64,000 nt of DNA from Silanimonas sp. (GCA_026005095.1 BPKK01000005.1:1-64000); one strand, 5' to 3'; shown: positions 1 to 9,100, numbered from the stretch's first letter. The notes: a model not told the origin generated them from the sequence alone. Numbers and translations: made by a program.

Positions 1-186
1 CGCGGTCAGCTCGCCCTCGACGACCCGAAGACCGCCGCCGCGCAGTTCTTCGTGCTGCTGAAGGGGCTGGCGCACTTCCGCTGCCTGATCGGCCTGCAGC
101 CGCCGCCCGACGAGGCCGGCCGCCGCGCCCACGTCGAGCGCTGCGTGGCCCTGTTCCTGAAGGCCTTCGCCCCGGAGCGGCCATGA
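1..186 (+). CDS. TetR/AcrR-family regulator, C-terminal fragment
   Basis: Frame 1 is open from the window edge to a TGA at 184-186, giving the last 61 residues of a protein that starts outside. The fragment (…LALDDPKTAAAQFFVLLKGL…, ending FLKAFAPERP) resembles the C-terminal ligand-binding/dimerisation domain of AefR-like TetR repressors, where a Dp..AA pattern precedes a hydrophobic helix and a final FL-x-A-(F/Y). The DNA-binding helix-turn-helix is not in the window. A TetR gene just before pcm and tolC is a common arrangement in this family, so it may control the TolC-linked export genes; that role is inferred. Confidence 0.6.
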   Translation, partial: RGQLALDDPKTAAAQFFVLLKGLAHFRCLIGLQPPPDEAGRRAHVERCVALFLKAFAPERP

Positions 187-300
187 CCTCCGTCCCGGTG
201 ACCTTCGTCACTGCCGCCCCACGCCCGCCTGCGGCACCCTGCCAGCGTCCTTCAGGCCGCGCCGATACACTATGCGGCCCTCTTTCCCGGTAAGCCCGCC

Positions 301-954
301 ATGCCGATCGATTTCAACCAGGCCCGCCACGCGATGGTCGAACAACAGGTCCGCCCCTGGGAGGTGCTGGACCGCCGCGTGCTCGACGTACTCTCCGAGG
401 TGCGCCGCGAGGACTTCGTGCCGGTGCGCCACCGCAAGCTTGCCTTCGCCGACCTCTGCCTGCCGCTCGGGCACGACGAGGTGATGCTGAAGCCGGTGCT
501 GGAGGGCCGCCTGCTGCAGGCCCTCGATCTTGCGCCCACCGACGAGGTGCTGGAAATCGGCGCTGGCAGCGGCTTTCTCACCGCCTGCCTCGCCCGTCTG
601 GCACGTTCGGTCACCGCCATCGAACTGCATGCCGATTTCGTTGCCGAGGCGCAGCGCCGACTCGATGCACTGAACGCCGTCAACGTCCGCCTCTCGCAGG
701 CCGATGCCCGCGACTGGGACGCCGGTCTGCGCTTCGACGCCATCCTGGTGGGCGGCGCAGTGGCCGAGATTCCCGAACGCTTCCTCGCCTGGCTCAAGCC
801 CGGCGGCCGCCTGGTGGCGGTGCGGGGCACGGCCCCGGCGCAAGAGGCCGTGTGCCTGCGCAACGAAAGCGCCGGCCCGCGCATCGAGAGCCTGTTCGAA
901 ACCGATCTTCCCTACCTGCGCGGCTTCGCCCCGCAAGCCCGCTTCACCCTCTGA
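301..954 (+). CDS. Protein-L-isoaspartate O-methyltransferase family protein
   Basis: 217 residues with a Rossmann SAM-binding core: motif I is VLEIGAGSGFLTACLA at about residues 81-96, followed by the acidic loop AIELHADF. The N-terminal part (MVEQQVRPWEV…LSEVRREDFVP) matches the PCMT family, whose enzymes methylate isoaspartyl residues in damaged proteins. Xanthomonad copies next to tolC are often annotated this way, but whether they repair isoaspartate is not shown. The start is the ATG at 301. tolC follows 25 bases downstream on the same strand, so co-transcription is likely. Confidence 0.85.
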   Translation: MPIDFNQARHAMVEQQVRPWEVLDRRVLDVLSEVRREDFVPVRHRKLAFADLCLPLGHDEVMLKPVLEGRLLQALDLAPTDEVLEIGAGSGFLTACLARLARSVTAIELHADFVAEAQRRLDALNAVNVRLSQADARDWDAGLRFDAILVGGAVAEIPERFLAWLKPGGRLVAVRGTAPAQEAVCLRNESAGPRIESLFETDLPYLRGFAPQARFTL

Positions 955-979
955 ATCCCACATTCCCCAAGGACTCCCC

Positions 980-2383
980 ATGCGACTGCGTCCGCTCGTC
1001 TCCGCCCTGCTCGCCCTCGGCCTTGCCGCCCCGGCCTGGTCGGCCGACCTGCTGGAAGCCTACGAGCTGGCGCGGCAGGGCGACCCACAGCTGGCCGCCG
1101 CCGAGGCCCGCGCCGCCGCCGCCCGTGCCGGCGTAGACCGCGCCCGCGCCGCCCTGCTGCCGCAGGTGGCCGCCACCGCCAGCCTCACCGACAGCGACGG
1201 CGATAGCACGTCCTTCGGTTCGCGCCCCGACGGCTCCGGCGGGGTGGTGTTCGACCGCAACAGCAGCAGCCAGGACAGCCGCAACCGCACCTACGGCATC
1301 AACCTCACGCAGTCGGTCTACGACCACGCCAACTACACCCGGCTCAAAGCCGCCCGCGCCGCCGCCGCCGAGGCCGAGGCCCAGCGCCTTGCCGCCGAAC
1401 AGGCCCTCGCAGTACGCGTGGCCACTGCCTACTTCAACACCCTCACCAGCATCGAGGCCCTGGCCTCGGCGCGTGCCCAGGAGGCCGCGGCCAAGCGCCA
1501 GCTCGACCAAGCCGAGACCCGCCTCGAAGTGGGCTTGGCGCCGATCACCGATGTGCACGAAGCCCGTGCCAGCTACGACGGCGCGCGCGCCAATGCCATC
1601 GCCGCTGCCACCCGCCTCGACGATGCCCGCGAGGCCCTGGCCGAGATCACCGGCCGGCCGCTCGCCGGCCTGCGCGGCCTGGCGCCCGACTACCAGCCCA
1701 CCCTGGCCGACACCGAGGGCCTGGAGGCCTGGGTACAGCGCGCGCTCGAGGGCAACCCCGGCCTGCAGGCGGCGGCCCTGGCCCTCGAGGGGGCCGAGGC
1801 CAACGTGGCCACGGCCCGCGCCGGCCACCTGCCCACCCTGAGCCTCTCGGCGGGCCGCAACGACTCCGCCACCTGGGGCAACAACACGGTGGGCGGCATC
1901 ACCTTCCCCAACGACGCCGCCTCCGACGGCAACCGCGTCGGCCTCACCCTCACCGTACCGATCTTCGCCGGCGGCGCGGTGCAGGCCGGCGTGCGCCAGG
2001 CCCTGGCGAGCCGCGATGCCACCGCCGAACAGCTGGAACAGCAGCGCCGCAGCATCGCCCGCCAGACCCGCAACGCCTACCGCTCGCTGGCCGCCGGCGC
2101 CGCTGAGGTGGAGGCGCGCCGGCTCGCCGTGGTCTCGGCCAAGGCCGCACTGGAAGCCGGCGAGGCCGGGCTGGAAGTGGGCACCCGCACCGTGGTCGAC
2201 GTACTGCTGGCGCAACAGACCCTGTTCGCCGCCCAGACCCAGTTCGCCCAGGCCCGGCACAACTTCCTCGTCAACGAACTGAGCCTGAAGCAGGCTGCCG
2301 GCAGCCTCTCGGTGGAGGACATCCGCGCCGTGAACCGGCTCCTGGTGGCCGATGCCGAGGCTCTGCTCGACGCCACCAAGTAA
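980..2383 (+). CDS. tolC: TolC-family outer membrane channel protein
   Basis: 467 residues. The ORF track starts at 704, inside the methyltransferase gene, but the ATG at 980 follows an AAGGA Shine-Dalgarno and opens a signal peptide ending near PAWSA-D. The mature part shows the two related OEP halves of TolC: long Ala/Glu/Arg-rich helices, and strand segments such as YGINLTQSVYDHANY in the first half and RVGLTLTVPIFAGGAV in the second. It should form the trimeric outer-membrane exit duct for type I secretion and RND/MFS efflux. No inner-membrane partner lies next to it, so it probably serves systems encoded elsewhere. Confidence 0.93.
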   Translation: MRLRPLVSALLALGLAAPAWSADLLEAYELARQGDPQLAAAEARAAAARAGVDRARAALLPQVAATASLTDSDGDSTSFGSRPDGSGGVVFDRNSSSQDSRNRTYGINLTQSVYDHANYTRLKAARAAAAEAEAQRLAAEQALAVRVATAYFNTLTSIEALASARAQEAAAKRQLDQAETRLEVGLAPITDVHEARASYDGARANAIAAATRLDDAREALAEITGRPLAGLRGLAPDYQPTLADTEGLEAWVQRALEGNPGLQAAALALEGAEANVATARAGHLPTLSLSAGRNDSATWGNNTVGGITFPNDAASDGNRVGLTLTVPIFAGGAVQAGVRQALASRDATAEQLEQQRRSIARQTRNAYRSLAAGAAEVEARRLAVVSAKAALEAGEAGLEVGTRTVVDVLLAQQTLFAAQTQFAQARHNFLVNELSLKQAAGSLSVEDIRAVNRLLVADAEALLDATK

Positions 2384-2393
2384 GCCCACCGCG

Positions 2394-2416
2394 GGGCGCT
2401 GAGATCCTCAGCGCCC
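2394..2416. terminator. Inverted repeat between convergent tolC and waaA
   Basis: A perfect 10-bp stem (GGGCGCTGAG / CTCAGCGCCC) with a 3-base loop sits between the ends of tolC (+) and waaA (-) and overlaps the waaA stop codon. There is no T-tract on either strand, so it is a possible bidirectional or processing hairpin rather than a classical terminator. Confidence 0.4.
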
Positions 2417-3706
2417 GGCCAGCACCGCATCGACCAGGGCGAGCGTGCGCTCCAGCGCCCCGCGCTCGCGGTCGATGCGCAGGCGACCGACCTGGCCGCG
2501 CCGCCGCGCCGTGGCCGGGTCTTCCCATAGCGCCGTTATCGCGCCGGCAAGGCTTTCGGCGTCCTCGACCGTGACCAGGGCCCCGGCCTCGCGCAGCATG
2601 GCCGCGATCTCGGCGAAGTTGAAGGTGTGCGGCCCACTCAGCACCGGCACGCCGAGCGCCGCCGGTTCGAGCAGGTTGTGGCCACCCACCTCGACCAGGC
2701 TGCCGCCGACGAAGGCCACGTCGGCGGCGGCGAGGAAGCCAGGCAACTCGCCCAGGCTGTCGATCAGGAACACCGCACAGGCGGCATCGGGCGCCCGCTC
2801 CAGACTGCGCCGCCGCAGTGACAGGCCGGCCTCGCGCACGAGTTCGGCCACCGGGCCGAAGCGTTCGGGATGACGCGGCGCCCAGAGCAGCAGGGCCTGG
2901 GGCCAGCGCTCGCGCAGGCGTCGATGCGCCTCCAGTACCGCGGCCTCCTCGCCCGCATGCGTGCTGGCCGCCACCCACACCGGCCGCGGGCCGCAGGCGT
3001 GGCGCCAGGCCAAGGCCTCCTCGCGGGCCGCCGCCGGCAGGGGCTGGTCGAACTTCAGGTTGCCGGTCACCTCGATGCGCACTGCATCGCCCGCCAGTAC
3101 CCGGAAGCGGGCCGCATCGGCCTCGCTCTGCGCCGCCACCAGGCGCACCGCCGAAAGCGCGAGGCGGATCAGGGGCGCAAGCCAGCGGTAGCCGCGCAAC
3201 GAGCGCGCGGAGAGCCGGGCATTGGCGATGACGATGGGGACCCCAGCGCGGGCACAGGCCACGAACAGGTTCGGCCACAATTCGGTCTCGATCACCACCG
3301 CCAGCGCCGGGCGTACGCGCTCGAGGAAGCGCCGCACCATGCCGTGCAGGTCGTAGGGCAGGTAGACGTGGTGCACGCCCTCGCCCCACAGCGCCCGCAC
3401 CCGCGCCGAGCCGGTGGGCGTGATGGTGGTGACGATAAGGGGCCGGTCGGGGTGGCGCTGGCGCAGCGCGTTCACCAGCGGGATGGCGGCATTCACCTCG
3501 CCCACCGAGACCGCATGCACCCAGATCGCGCCCGGCGGCAACGCCGGCAACGCTCCAGGCAAGGCATAGCGCTCGCTCCAGCGCAGCAGGTATCCGCGCT
3601 GCCGCAAGCCCCGCCAGACGAGGTGGTAGAGCGTGACCGGCAGCAGGAGCCACAGCAGGACGGAATAGATCGCCAGCAGCAGGCGCCGGCCAAGGCTCAG
3701 GGACAT
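2408..3706 (-). CDS. waaA: 3-deoxy-D-manno-octulosonic acid transferase (Kdo transferase)
   Basis: 432 residues. It transfers Kdo from CMP-Kdo to the lipid A precursor at the inner membrane, the first step of LPS core assembly. The ATG at 3706 (MSLSLGRRLLLAIYSVLLW) gives the usual N-terminal membrane anchor; the longer ORF in the track is an upstream extension. The N-terminal glycosyltransferase domain contains HAVSVGEVNAA, which holds the family's catalytic Glu. The C-terminal half has the GT30/GT-B end (GGHNLLEPAALGVPVLSGPHTFNF). It is divergent from the acyltransferase at 3781 with 74 bases between. Lipid A acylation and ligase genes follow, so the region is an LPS block. Confidence 0.95.
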   Translation of the reverse strand: MSLSLGRRLLLAIYSVLLWLLLPVTLYHLVWRGLRQRGYLLRWSERYALPGALPALPPGAIWVHAVSVGEVNAAIPLVNALRQRHPDRPLIVTTITPTGSARVRALWGEGVHHVYLPYDLHGMVRRFLERVRPALAVVIETELWPNLFVACARAGVPIVIANARLSARSLRGYRWLAPLIRLALSAVRLVAAQSEADAARFRVLAGDAVRIEVTGNLKFDQPLPAAAREEALAWRHACGPRPVWVAASTHAGEEAAVLEAHRRLRERWPQALLLWAPRHPERFGPVAELVREAGLSLRRRSLERAPDAACAVFLIDSLGELPGFLAAADVAFVGGSLVEVGGHNLLEPAALGVPVLSGPHTFNFAEIAAMLREAGALVTVEDAESLAGAITALWEDPATARRRGQVGRLRIDRERGALERTLALVDAVLAGR

Positions 3707-3780
3707 GGGCGAAGCGTAGCAGCGGGCCGGGCGCCGGATCACCGCCCGTACAATCGACCCTTTCCTCCGTCCTGCCCGGC

Positions 3781-4722
3781 ATGCCCGATCCCGATCCGCC
3801 CCCTGCCCCCCTGCCGCCGCTGCCACCCGGCGCCTGGCATCCGCGGCACTGGCCCGGCTGGCTGGGCGTGGCCTTCGGCTGGTGCGCGGCGCGCCTGCCC
3901 GCCCGCCTGCAGCATCGCCTGGGCGCCGCCCTCGGAGGGCTGCTGGGCGCACTGGCCCCGCGCCGCCGCCGCGCCATCGCCACCAACCTCGCGCTGTGCT
4001 TCCCGGCGCTGGATGCGGCTGGGCGTGCCGCCCTGCTGCGCGAGAACCTGCGGCAGAGCGGCATCGGGCTGTTCGAGTTCCTACGCGCCTGGTGGGGCCG
4101 CGTGGGCGAGGCCTCACCGCGCTACACCGTCGAGGGCCTGCAGCACCTCGAAGCCCTGCGCTCGCAGGGCCGCGGCGTGCTCTTGGTCTCGGCACACTTC
4201 GTGCACCTCGAACTCTGCGCCCGCCTGCTCACCCGCCACGTGCCGGTGGCCGGCATGTACCGCCCGCATGGCTCGATGGCGATGGAATGGGCGGTGAAGG
4301 CCGGCCGCCTGCGCTATGCCTGTGCCATGTTCACCCGCGAGGAACTGCGCCCGGCGCTCAAACACCTCAAGGCTGGCGGCATCCTCTGGTTCGCCCCGGA
4401 CCAGGAGAGCCGCCGCGGCGAGAGCGTGTTCGTGCCCTTCTTCGGCCGCCCGGCCTGGAGCCTCACCTCCACCCACCAACTCGCCCGCCTCTCCGGCGCC
4501 GCGGTCTGCCCCTTCTTCCACGAGCGCCTGCCAGACGGCAGCTACCGGCTCGAAGTGCAGGCCCCGCTGGCCGACTTCCCCACCGCCGACGCCAACGCCG
4601 ACACCGCGCGGGTGATGGCGGCGCTGGAAGCCATGATCCGCCGCGCCCCGGCGCAGTATCTGTGGCTGCACCAGCGCTTCAAGACCCAGCCCGCGCTCGA
4701 GCGGGGCGCGCTGTATCGCTGA
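3781..4722 (+). CDS. Lipid A biosynthesis lauroyl/myristoyl acyltransferase (LpxL/HtrB family)
   Basis: 313 residues of the LPLAT family that adds secondary acyl chains to Kdo2-lipid IVA at the inner membrane. The HX4E catalytic motif is visible as SAHFVHLEL near residue 138. The later conserved blocks FAPDQESRRGESVFVPFFG and the C-terminal QYLWLHQRFKTQP are also present. The Pro-rich N-terminus is followed by only a weakly hydrophobic anchor. A TACAAT at 3749 could be its -10 element. It pairs with a second LpxL/LpxM-like gene on the opposite strand; which adds the first and which the second chain cannot be told from sequence. Confidence 0.9.
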   Translation: MPDPDPPPAPLPPLPPGAWHPRHWPGWLGVAFGWCAARLPARLQHRLGAALGGLLGALAPRRRRAIATNLALCFPALDAAGRAALLRENLRQSGIGLFEFLRAWWGRVGEASPRYTVEGLQHLEALRSQGRGVLLVSAHFVHLELCARLLTRHVPVAGMYRPHGSMAMEWAVKAGRLRYACAMFTREELRPALKHLKAGGILWFAPDQESRRGESVFVPFFGRPAWSLTSTHQLARLSGAAVCPFFHERLPDGSYRLEVQAPLADFPTADANADTARVMAALEAMIRRAPAQYLWLHQRFKTQPALERGALYR

Positions 4723-4832
4723 GCATCCGCCCTCCGCCCAGCGCTCCCGATGTCGGTCGATGACACACTGCAGTGCCTTGTGGCGATGCCGGCGATGCTT
4801 CGGGCGCCGCTGAAGGTCGTGGCCTGAGGGTT

Positions 4833-5759
4833 TCAACGCCCGTAGGGCGAGGCCTCGCCCGCTGGCCGGGTCTTGAAGCGGCGGTGCACCCAGAGGTACT
4901 GGTCGGGTGCTTCGCGCACGGCCTCCTCCAGCACCTGCATGTAGCGGGCGGCGAAGGCCTCGGGGGCATCGAGCAGGGCATCGAGCCCGGGGTCCCAGAC
5001 GCGCAGCCGGTAGCGGCCATCGGCCCTACGGGCCATGGCGAAGAAACGCACGCAGGCCCGACCGGCCTTCACCAGCTGCGGCGCGCTCGCCAGCGTGGCG
5101 GCCGGCACGCCGAAGAAGGGCACGAACACCTGGTGTATGCGGAAGTCCTGGTCGGCGGAATAGGCAAGGCGCCCACCCGCGCGGAGCGTTCTTACCATGC
5201 CCCGCGTATCGAACTTGCCCACGGTGGGCCCGAGCCGGCGACGCCGTGCCGCATCCAGCAAGGACTCGAAGCAAGGGTGGCGGTCATAACGACGCACGAC
5301 ACTGGTCACGGGAAGGCCGCTGTGGAGGGCGAGGAAACGTCCCGCCAGCTCGCTATGCATCAAATGCCCGGTGAGCAGCAGCACCCCCTGCCCACGGGCC
5401 TCCGCCTCACGTAGATGGTGCAGGCCCTCGATCTCCACCAATCCGGCCAAGGCGCGATCGGACGCAAACCAGGCCCGCAGCAGTTCCAAGAGAGCGATGG
5501 CGAGTGAGCGCTGGTGGGCACGCAGGCGCTCGTGGCGCCGGGCCTCGCTCTCGCCGGGGAAGCAAAGCGCGAGGTTCACCCGTGCGACCTGCCAGCGCCG
5601 GCGCAGCAAGGGCCGCAGCAGCCGGGCGAGCCCCCCGCCCAGGGCGAGCAGGAGCGGCTGGGGCAGGCGCGCCACGACGGCGAACACACCTGCCAGCACA
5701 CGCCAGCCGGGGCAGCGCTGGCCCGGCGGGGGGGCACCCACACTCTCCGCCCTGTCCAT
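4833..5759 (-). CDS. Second lipid A acyltransferase (LpxL/LpxM family)
   Basis: 308 residues from the ATG at 5759; the 416-residue track ORF extends into the ligase gene. The HX4E motif is TGHLMHSEL, and YSADQDFRIHQVFVPFFGVPAAT and QYLWVHRRFKTRP are the other family blocks. It is a distant paralogue of the gene at 3781: the motifs match but most of the sequence does not. Together they probably supply the two late acylation steps. It lies 8 bases after the O-antigen ligase gene on the same strand, so the minus-strand set GT4 - ligase - acyltransferase looks like one LPS operon. Confidence 0.88.
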   Translation of the reverse strand: MDRAESVGAPPPGQRCPGWRVLAGVFAVVARLPQPLLLALGGGLARLLRPLLRRRWQVARVNLALCFPGESEARRHERLRAHQRSLAIALLELLRAWFASDRALAGLVEIEGLHHLREAEARGQGVLLLTGHLMHSELAGRFLALHSGLPVTSVVRRYDRHPCFESLLDAARRRRLGPTVGKFDTRGMVRTLRAGGRLAYSADQDFRIHQVFVPFFGVPAATLASAPQLVKAGRACVRFFAMARRADGRYRLRVWDPGLDALLDAPEAFAARYMQVLEEAVREAPDQYLWVHRRFKTRPAGEASPYGR

Positions 5760-5767
5760 TCGGACCC

Positions 5768-7024
5768 TCAGCCCTCTTCCGGAGCAGCGCCAGCCCCCGG
5801 AGCACGAGCGGCGAGCGCGCCGGCATAGAGCGCGGCAAGCAGCAGGGTGAGCCCGCCCCAGAAGGTGGAATAGAAGGCGAGATGGGTGTTGAGCGGGAAC
5901 ACGGTGACGGCAAGCGCCAGGGCCGGCGCTGCCGCTCGGGCCTTCGCCTCGGCAGGGGCATAGCGCCAGGCACGCAGTGCCACCGCCACCGCCGCCAGCC
6001 AGCACAGCAGGCCGAGCAGGCCGGTCTCGGCCAGGATCTCGAGCAGGATCTGGTGGGCGTGAAAGGCCCCCGGCCGGCCCCACTCGACGAACTGGTCGTC
6101 GGGACTGGCATAGGCCCGGTAGGCCTGCTGGAAATTGTCCACCCCCACGCCGGTGAGCGGATGGTCGCGGATGATGGCGAGGGTGGTACGCCAGAGCACC
6201 AGCCTCCCGGAGAGGGCGAAATCGAGGCCGTCCTCCTGTCCCTTCAGCGCGGCCAGGCTGCGCTCGATGCGCGGGGCAAGGAAATCACCGGCACTCCAGG
6301 CAAGCAGCAGGGCCAGCACGCCGCCGCCAAGCAGACCGGCGCCGGTACGCCTCCAGCCCCAGTGGCCGAGGCCGGTGACGAGCAGCACGAGACCATAGGT
6401 GATCCAGGCTGCCCGGGCGCCGGCGAGCAGGATCACCACCCCGAGGGCGCCGGCGGCCAGCAACCAGGGCAGCACGCCGCGCCGCGCCGCCGGCAGCAGC
6501 AGGAAGGGCGAGAGCGAGGCCAGCACCAGGCCGAGCTTGAGGTTGCCGGCGCCGAAGATGCCGGAGAGCCGGTCGGCCAGCGCCGGCCCGCCGAGGCTGT
6601 GGCCGGTAGCGGCCTGCGCCAGGGCATCGGCGGTCCAGAGGGCCACGAGCGCGCCCAAGCCCAGACCGACGATGCCCCGCCCCCGCGGCGTGGCCATGGC
6701 CATGGCCACGAGCCAGAGGAAGGGCAGGTAGCGCAGGTCTTTCAGCACCTCGAGCGCGGAGCCCCCGGGATCGAGGGCGAAGGGCACCGAGACCAGCTGC
6801 GCCAACCAGTAGCCGAGGAACAGGATGCTGGTGAGCGCCCAGGCCTCGTGGCTGAGCACGCGCATGCCGCCGCGGAAGCGGGCAGCCAGCATCAGGCCGA
6901 AGCCGAGCAGGGCCCCGAGGGAGAGCACGGCCTCGGCAAGGCCGCGCCAGGGCCAGCAGGCTACCTGCAGCAGCACCCACCACGGCGCCAGCCGGGGCAG
7001 GCGTTCAAGCAGCGATTCGCGCAT
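5768..7024 (-). CDS. O-antigen ligase family membrane protein (WaaL/Wzy_C-like)
   Basis: 418 residues with about ten hydrophobic segments. The Wzy_C signature is clear: HPLTGVGVDNFQQAY followed by FHAHQILLEILAETGLLG, containing the conserved His of the large periplasmic loop. Such proteins join O-antigen to lipid A-core, or polymerise glycans, in the periplasm. The ATG at 7024 was chosen because it opens MRESLLERLPRL directly before the first membrane helix; it overlaps the end of the glycosyltransferase gene by 20 bases, as expected in an operon. Ligase and polymerase cannot be separated by sequence alone, but the waaA/GT context favours a ligase. Confidence 0.85.
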   Translation of the reverse strand: MRESLLERLPRLAPWWVLLQVACWPWRGLAEAVLSLGALLGFGLMLAARFRGGMRVLSHEAWALTSILFLGYWLAQLVSVPFALDPGGSALEVLKDLRYLPFLWLVAMAMATPRGRGIVGLGLGALVALWTADALAQAATGHSLGGPALADRLSGIFGAGNLKLGLVLASLSPFLLLPAARRGVLPWLLAAGALGVVILLAGARAAWITYGLVLLVTGLGHWGWRRTGAGLLGGGVLALLLAWSAGDFLAPRIERSLAALKGQEDGLDFALSGRLVLWRTTLAIIRDHPLTGVGVDNFQQAYRAYASPDDQFVEWGRPGAFHAHQILLEILAETGLLGLLCWLAAVAVALRAWRYAPAEAKARAAAPALALAVTVFPLNTHLAFYSTFWGGLTLLLAALYAGALAARAPGAGAAPEEG

Positions 7025-8108
7025 AGAGGTCGAGGGTGGCCTGCTGCATGGCCGCCAGAGTGTAGGGAATGTGGGCCGGCGGCGCGGGCGGCGCGGCCAG
7101 CAGGGCGCGGGCACGTTCCAGCAGGGCTGCGGCATCGCCCGTCGGCACCGCGCCCTCGGGCTGCAGGGCGGCGAGCTGCTCACCCACCCCGCCGTGGTCC
7201 CAGCCCAACACCGGAGTGCCCACGGCCAGCGCTTCCACCACGGTACGGCCGAAGGCCTCGGGCTTGTCGGAGAGCTGCAGCACGAGGTCGGCCCCGGCAT
7301 AGGCGGGCACCACCTCGCTGCGCGGCGGGCTGATGCGCAGCCAGGCCGCCACGCCGCGCGCCGTGGCCGCGGCCTCGAGGGCGGCGAGATAGGCCTCGCG
7401 GCCCGGCTCGCGGCTGCCCAGCAGCCACAGCGCGGCAGGCTCACCGGCGGCGCGCAGGCCGGCCAGCAGATCCACGGCATGGGCATGGCCCTTGAGCCGG
7501 GTGCCGCGCCCCGGCATCAGCAGCAGGCGGGTGTCGGCGGGCAGGCCGAGTTCTTCCAGCACCGCCGCCCGGGCTGCCGGATCGGGCCGCGGATGGCGCG
7601 GGAAGCACGCCACGTCCACGCCGCGTGGAATCACCACCAGCCGTGCTGCCGCATGGGGCCAGTGCCGCAGCACATGGCGGCGCACGGTCTCGGAGACCCC
7701 GATCACCACATCGCCGCGGGTCATCACCCCGCTGTAGCAGCCGGGCGAGTTGAGGCCATGCACGGTGGTGACGAAGGCCGGGCGCGGCGAAAGGCCGCGC
7801 AGCGCGGCGAGCGCAAGCCAGGCCGGCAGGCGCGAGCGGGCATGCACGATGTCGGGGCGGAGGCCTGCCAGCAGGCGACGCAGCGCGGGGATGCGGAAAG
7901 GCGTGGCCAGCGACTTCTCGCCGATGGCGAGGCGGTGATGGGTACTGCCTGCGGCCTCCAGCGCTGGCACCAGGCGCCCCCCGGCCGAAATCACGTGCGA
8001 AGCATGGCCTGCGGCGACGAGAGCCTCGGCGATTTCCAGGGTGGAACGCTCGACCCCGCCCGACTCGAGCGCAGGCAGCAGCTGGACGACCGTGAGCCGA
8101 CGCGCCAC
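7005..8108 (-). CDS. GT4-family glycosyltransferase
   Basis: 367 residues starting with GTG at 8108. It has a GT-B fold: an N-terminal acceptor domain beginning VVQLLPALESGGVERSTLEIA (the glycine-rich loop typical of GT4) and a C-terminal nucleotide-sugar domain with the EX7E motif in EAFGRTVVEALAVGTPVLG. It is cytoplasmic and probably adds a sugar to the LPS core or O-antigen acceptor, given the downstream ligase-like gene. Sugar and linkage cannot be read from sequence. Confidence 0.88.
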   Translation of the reverse strand: MARRLTVVQLLPALESGGVERSTLEIAEALVAAGHASHVISAGGRLVPALEAAGSTHHRLAIGEKSLATPFRIPALRRLLAGLRPDIVHARSRLPAWLALAALRGLSPRPAFVTTVHGLNSPGCYSGVMTRGDVVIGVSETVRRHVLRHWPHAAARLVVIPRGVDVACFPRHPRPDPAARAAVLEELGLPADTRLLLMPGRGTRLKGHAHAVDLLAGLRAAGEPAALWLLGSREPGREAYLAALEAAATARGVAAWLRISPPRSEVVPAYAGADLVLQLSDKPEAFGRTVVEALAVGTPVLGWDHGGVGEQLAALQPEGAVPTGDAAALLERARALLAAPPAPPAHIPYTLAAMQQATLDLYARIAA

Positions 8109-8118
8109 TGGCGACGGT

Positions 8119-8322
8119 TCAGTCCACCAGCTCGTACTTGGCGCCGCAGTAGGGGCAGGTCGAAATGCCGCCTTCGGCCTCGATCGGCAGATAGACGCGC
8201 GGATGCGAGTTCCACAGGCGCATCTCGGGCGTCGGACAGGACAGCGGCAGGTCGGCGCGCTTCACCTGGTACACGCGCTCGGTGTTGGCGGGTTTCTGGG
8301 CCGTGGCGTCGGTGGGGAGCAT
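8119..8322 (-). CDS. zf-CHCC zinc-finger domain protein
   Basis: A 67-residue protein from the ATG at 8322. The C-terminal half has the zf-CHCC pattern (Cys, His, then CPYC: LSCPTPEMRLWNSHPRVYLPIE…CPYCGAKYEL), the domain also found in the NDUFS6 subunit of mitochondrial complex I. Proteobacterial members are conserved small proteins of unproven role. It ends 10 bases before the GT4 gene begins and is transcribed the same way, so it may lead the LPS operon. Confidence 0.85.
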   Translation of the reverse strand: MLPTDATAQKPANTERVYQVKRADLPLSCPTPEMRLWNSHPRVYLPIEAEGGISTCPYCGAKYELVD

Positions 8323-8374
8323 GGCTCGGGCTCGTTCGGCAAGGAGGCCATTCTAGCCTGCCGCCACCCGGGGC

Positions 8375-9061
8375 TCAGCCGAGACCGTCGAGCAGCAATA
8401 CGTCGGCACCGAAGGAGGATACGAGGGCGAGACCGGGCTCGTCGCGCAGACCAAGGCCGTCGCCACTGCACAGGAAGCGGCCGCCCAGGGCCAGCTCGCC
8501 GCCGATCACCTCGAGCCAGGCGGCATCCCCGAACGTGGCCGGCAGGGAAAGCACACCCCCCGGCAACACGCTGAAGCGTCGCAGCCGGGCCTTCGCGCCC
8601 CAGGGCAGGAGGGCGGAGGCGGGCGCCGGCGCGGCGATGCCATCCTGCCCCACCGCCGGGGCGGCAGCCGCCTGCGCCGGCCGCGCATTGCTGCGCGCGG
8701 GCTGCACCCAGAGCTGCAGCAGATGCAGGGGCTGCGCCGCATCGGCATTGGCCTCCACCACATCCACCCCGGCCCCGGCGCCCAGCCGGTGCCAATGGCC
8801 GGCCCGCACCTCCAGCGCCGGCTCGCCGGGAATGCCCACGCGGTAGCAGCCGGAAAGCACGAGACTCAGCACCTCCATATTGGCGCGCCGCGCTACCGGC
8901 AGCGCGGTGCCGGGCGCCAGTTCCAGACGATTCATCACGCGCAGCCCGCCCCAGCCCAGCCAGGCCGGGTCGAAGGCGCTGCCATGGCTGAACGCGGCAC
9001 GACCCCGCAGACCGGGGTCGTCGAGGAGGCCGCGCTCGGCGGCCGGACGGAAGACGGGCAT
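8375..9061 (-). CDS. Pirin-like bicupin protein with lost metal ligands
   Basis: 228 residues with two cupin halves in the pirin/YhhW arrangement. The conserved MNRLELAPGTALP and the NMEVLSLVLSGCYRVG strand are recognisable. In active pirins the latter is preceded by HPH and a later H-x-E completes the metal site. Here the HPH position reads VARRAN and the second site reads VDVVEAN, so all metal-binding histidines appear missing. The C-terminal cupin is intact in outline. It may be a non-enzymatic binding protein. It stands alone between the zinc-ribbon gene and yceI. Confidence 0.7.
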   Translation of the reverse strand: MPVFRPAAERGLLDDPGLRGRAAFSHGSAFDPAWLGWGGLRVMNRLELAPGTALPVARRANMEVLSLVLSGCYRVGIPGEPALEVRAGHWHRLGAGAGVDVVEANADAAQPLHLLQLWVQPARSNARPAQAAAAPAVGQDGIAAPAPASALLPWGAKARLRRFSVLPGGVLSLPATFGDAAWLEVIGGELALGGRFLCSGDGLGLRDEPGLALVSSFGADVLLLDGLG

Positions 9062-9100
9062 GACGCTATTTTGCCCTGCCTGCCGCGGCCGCCGCAGGGC

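Noticed and set aside
704-979. Upstream extension of TolC in the ORF track
   Set aside because: Overlaps the methyltransferase gene in another frame; a Shine-Dalgarno and signal peptide mark the ATG at 980.
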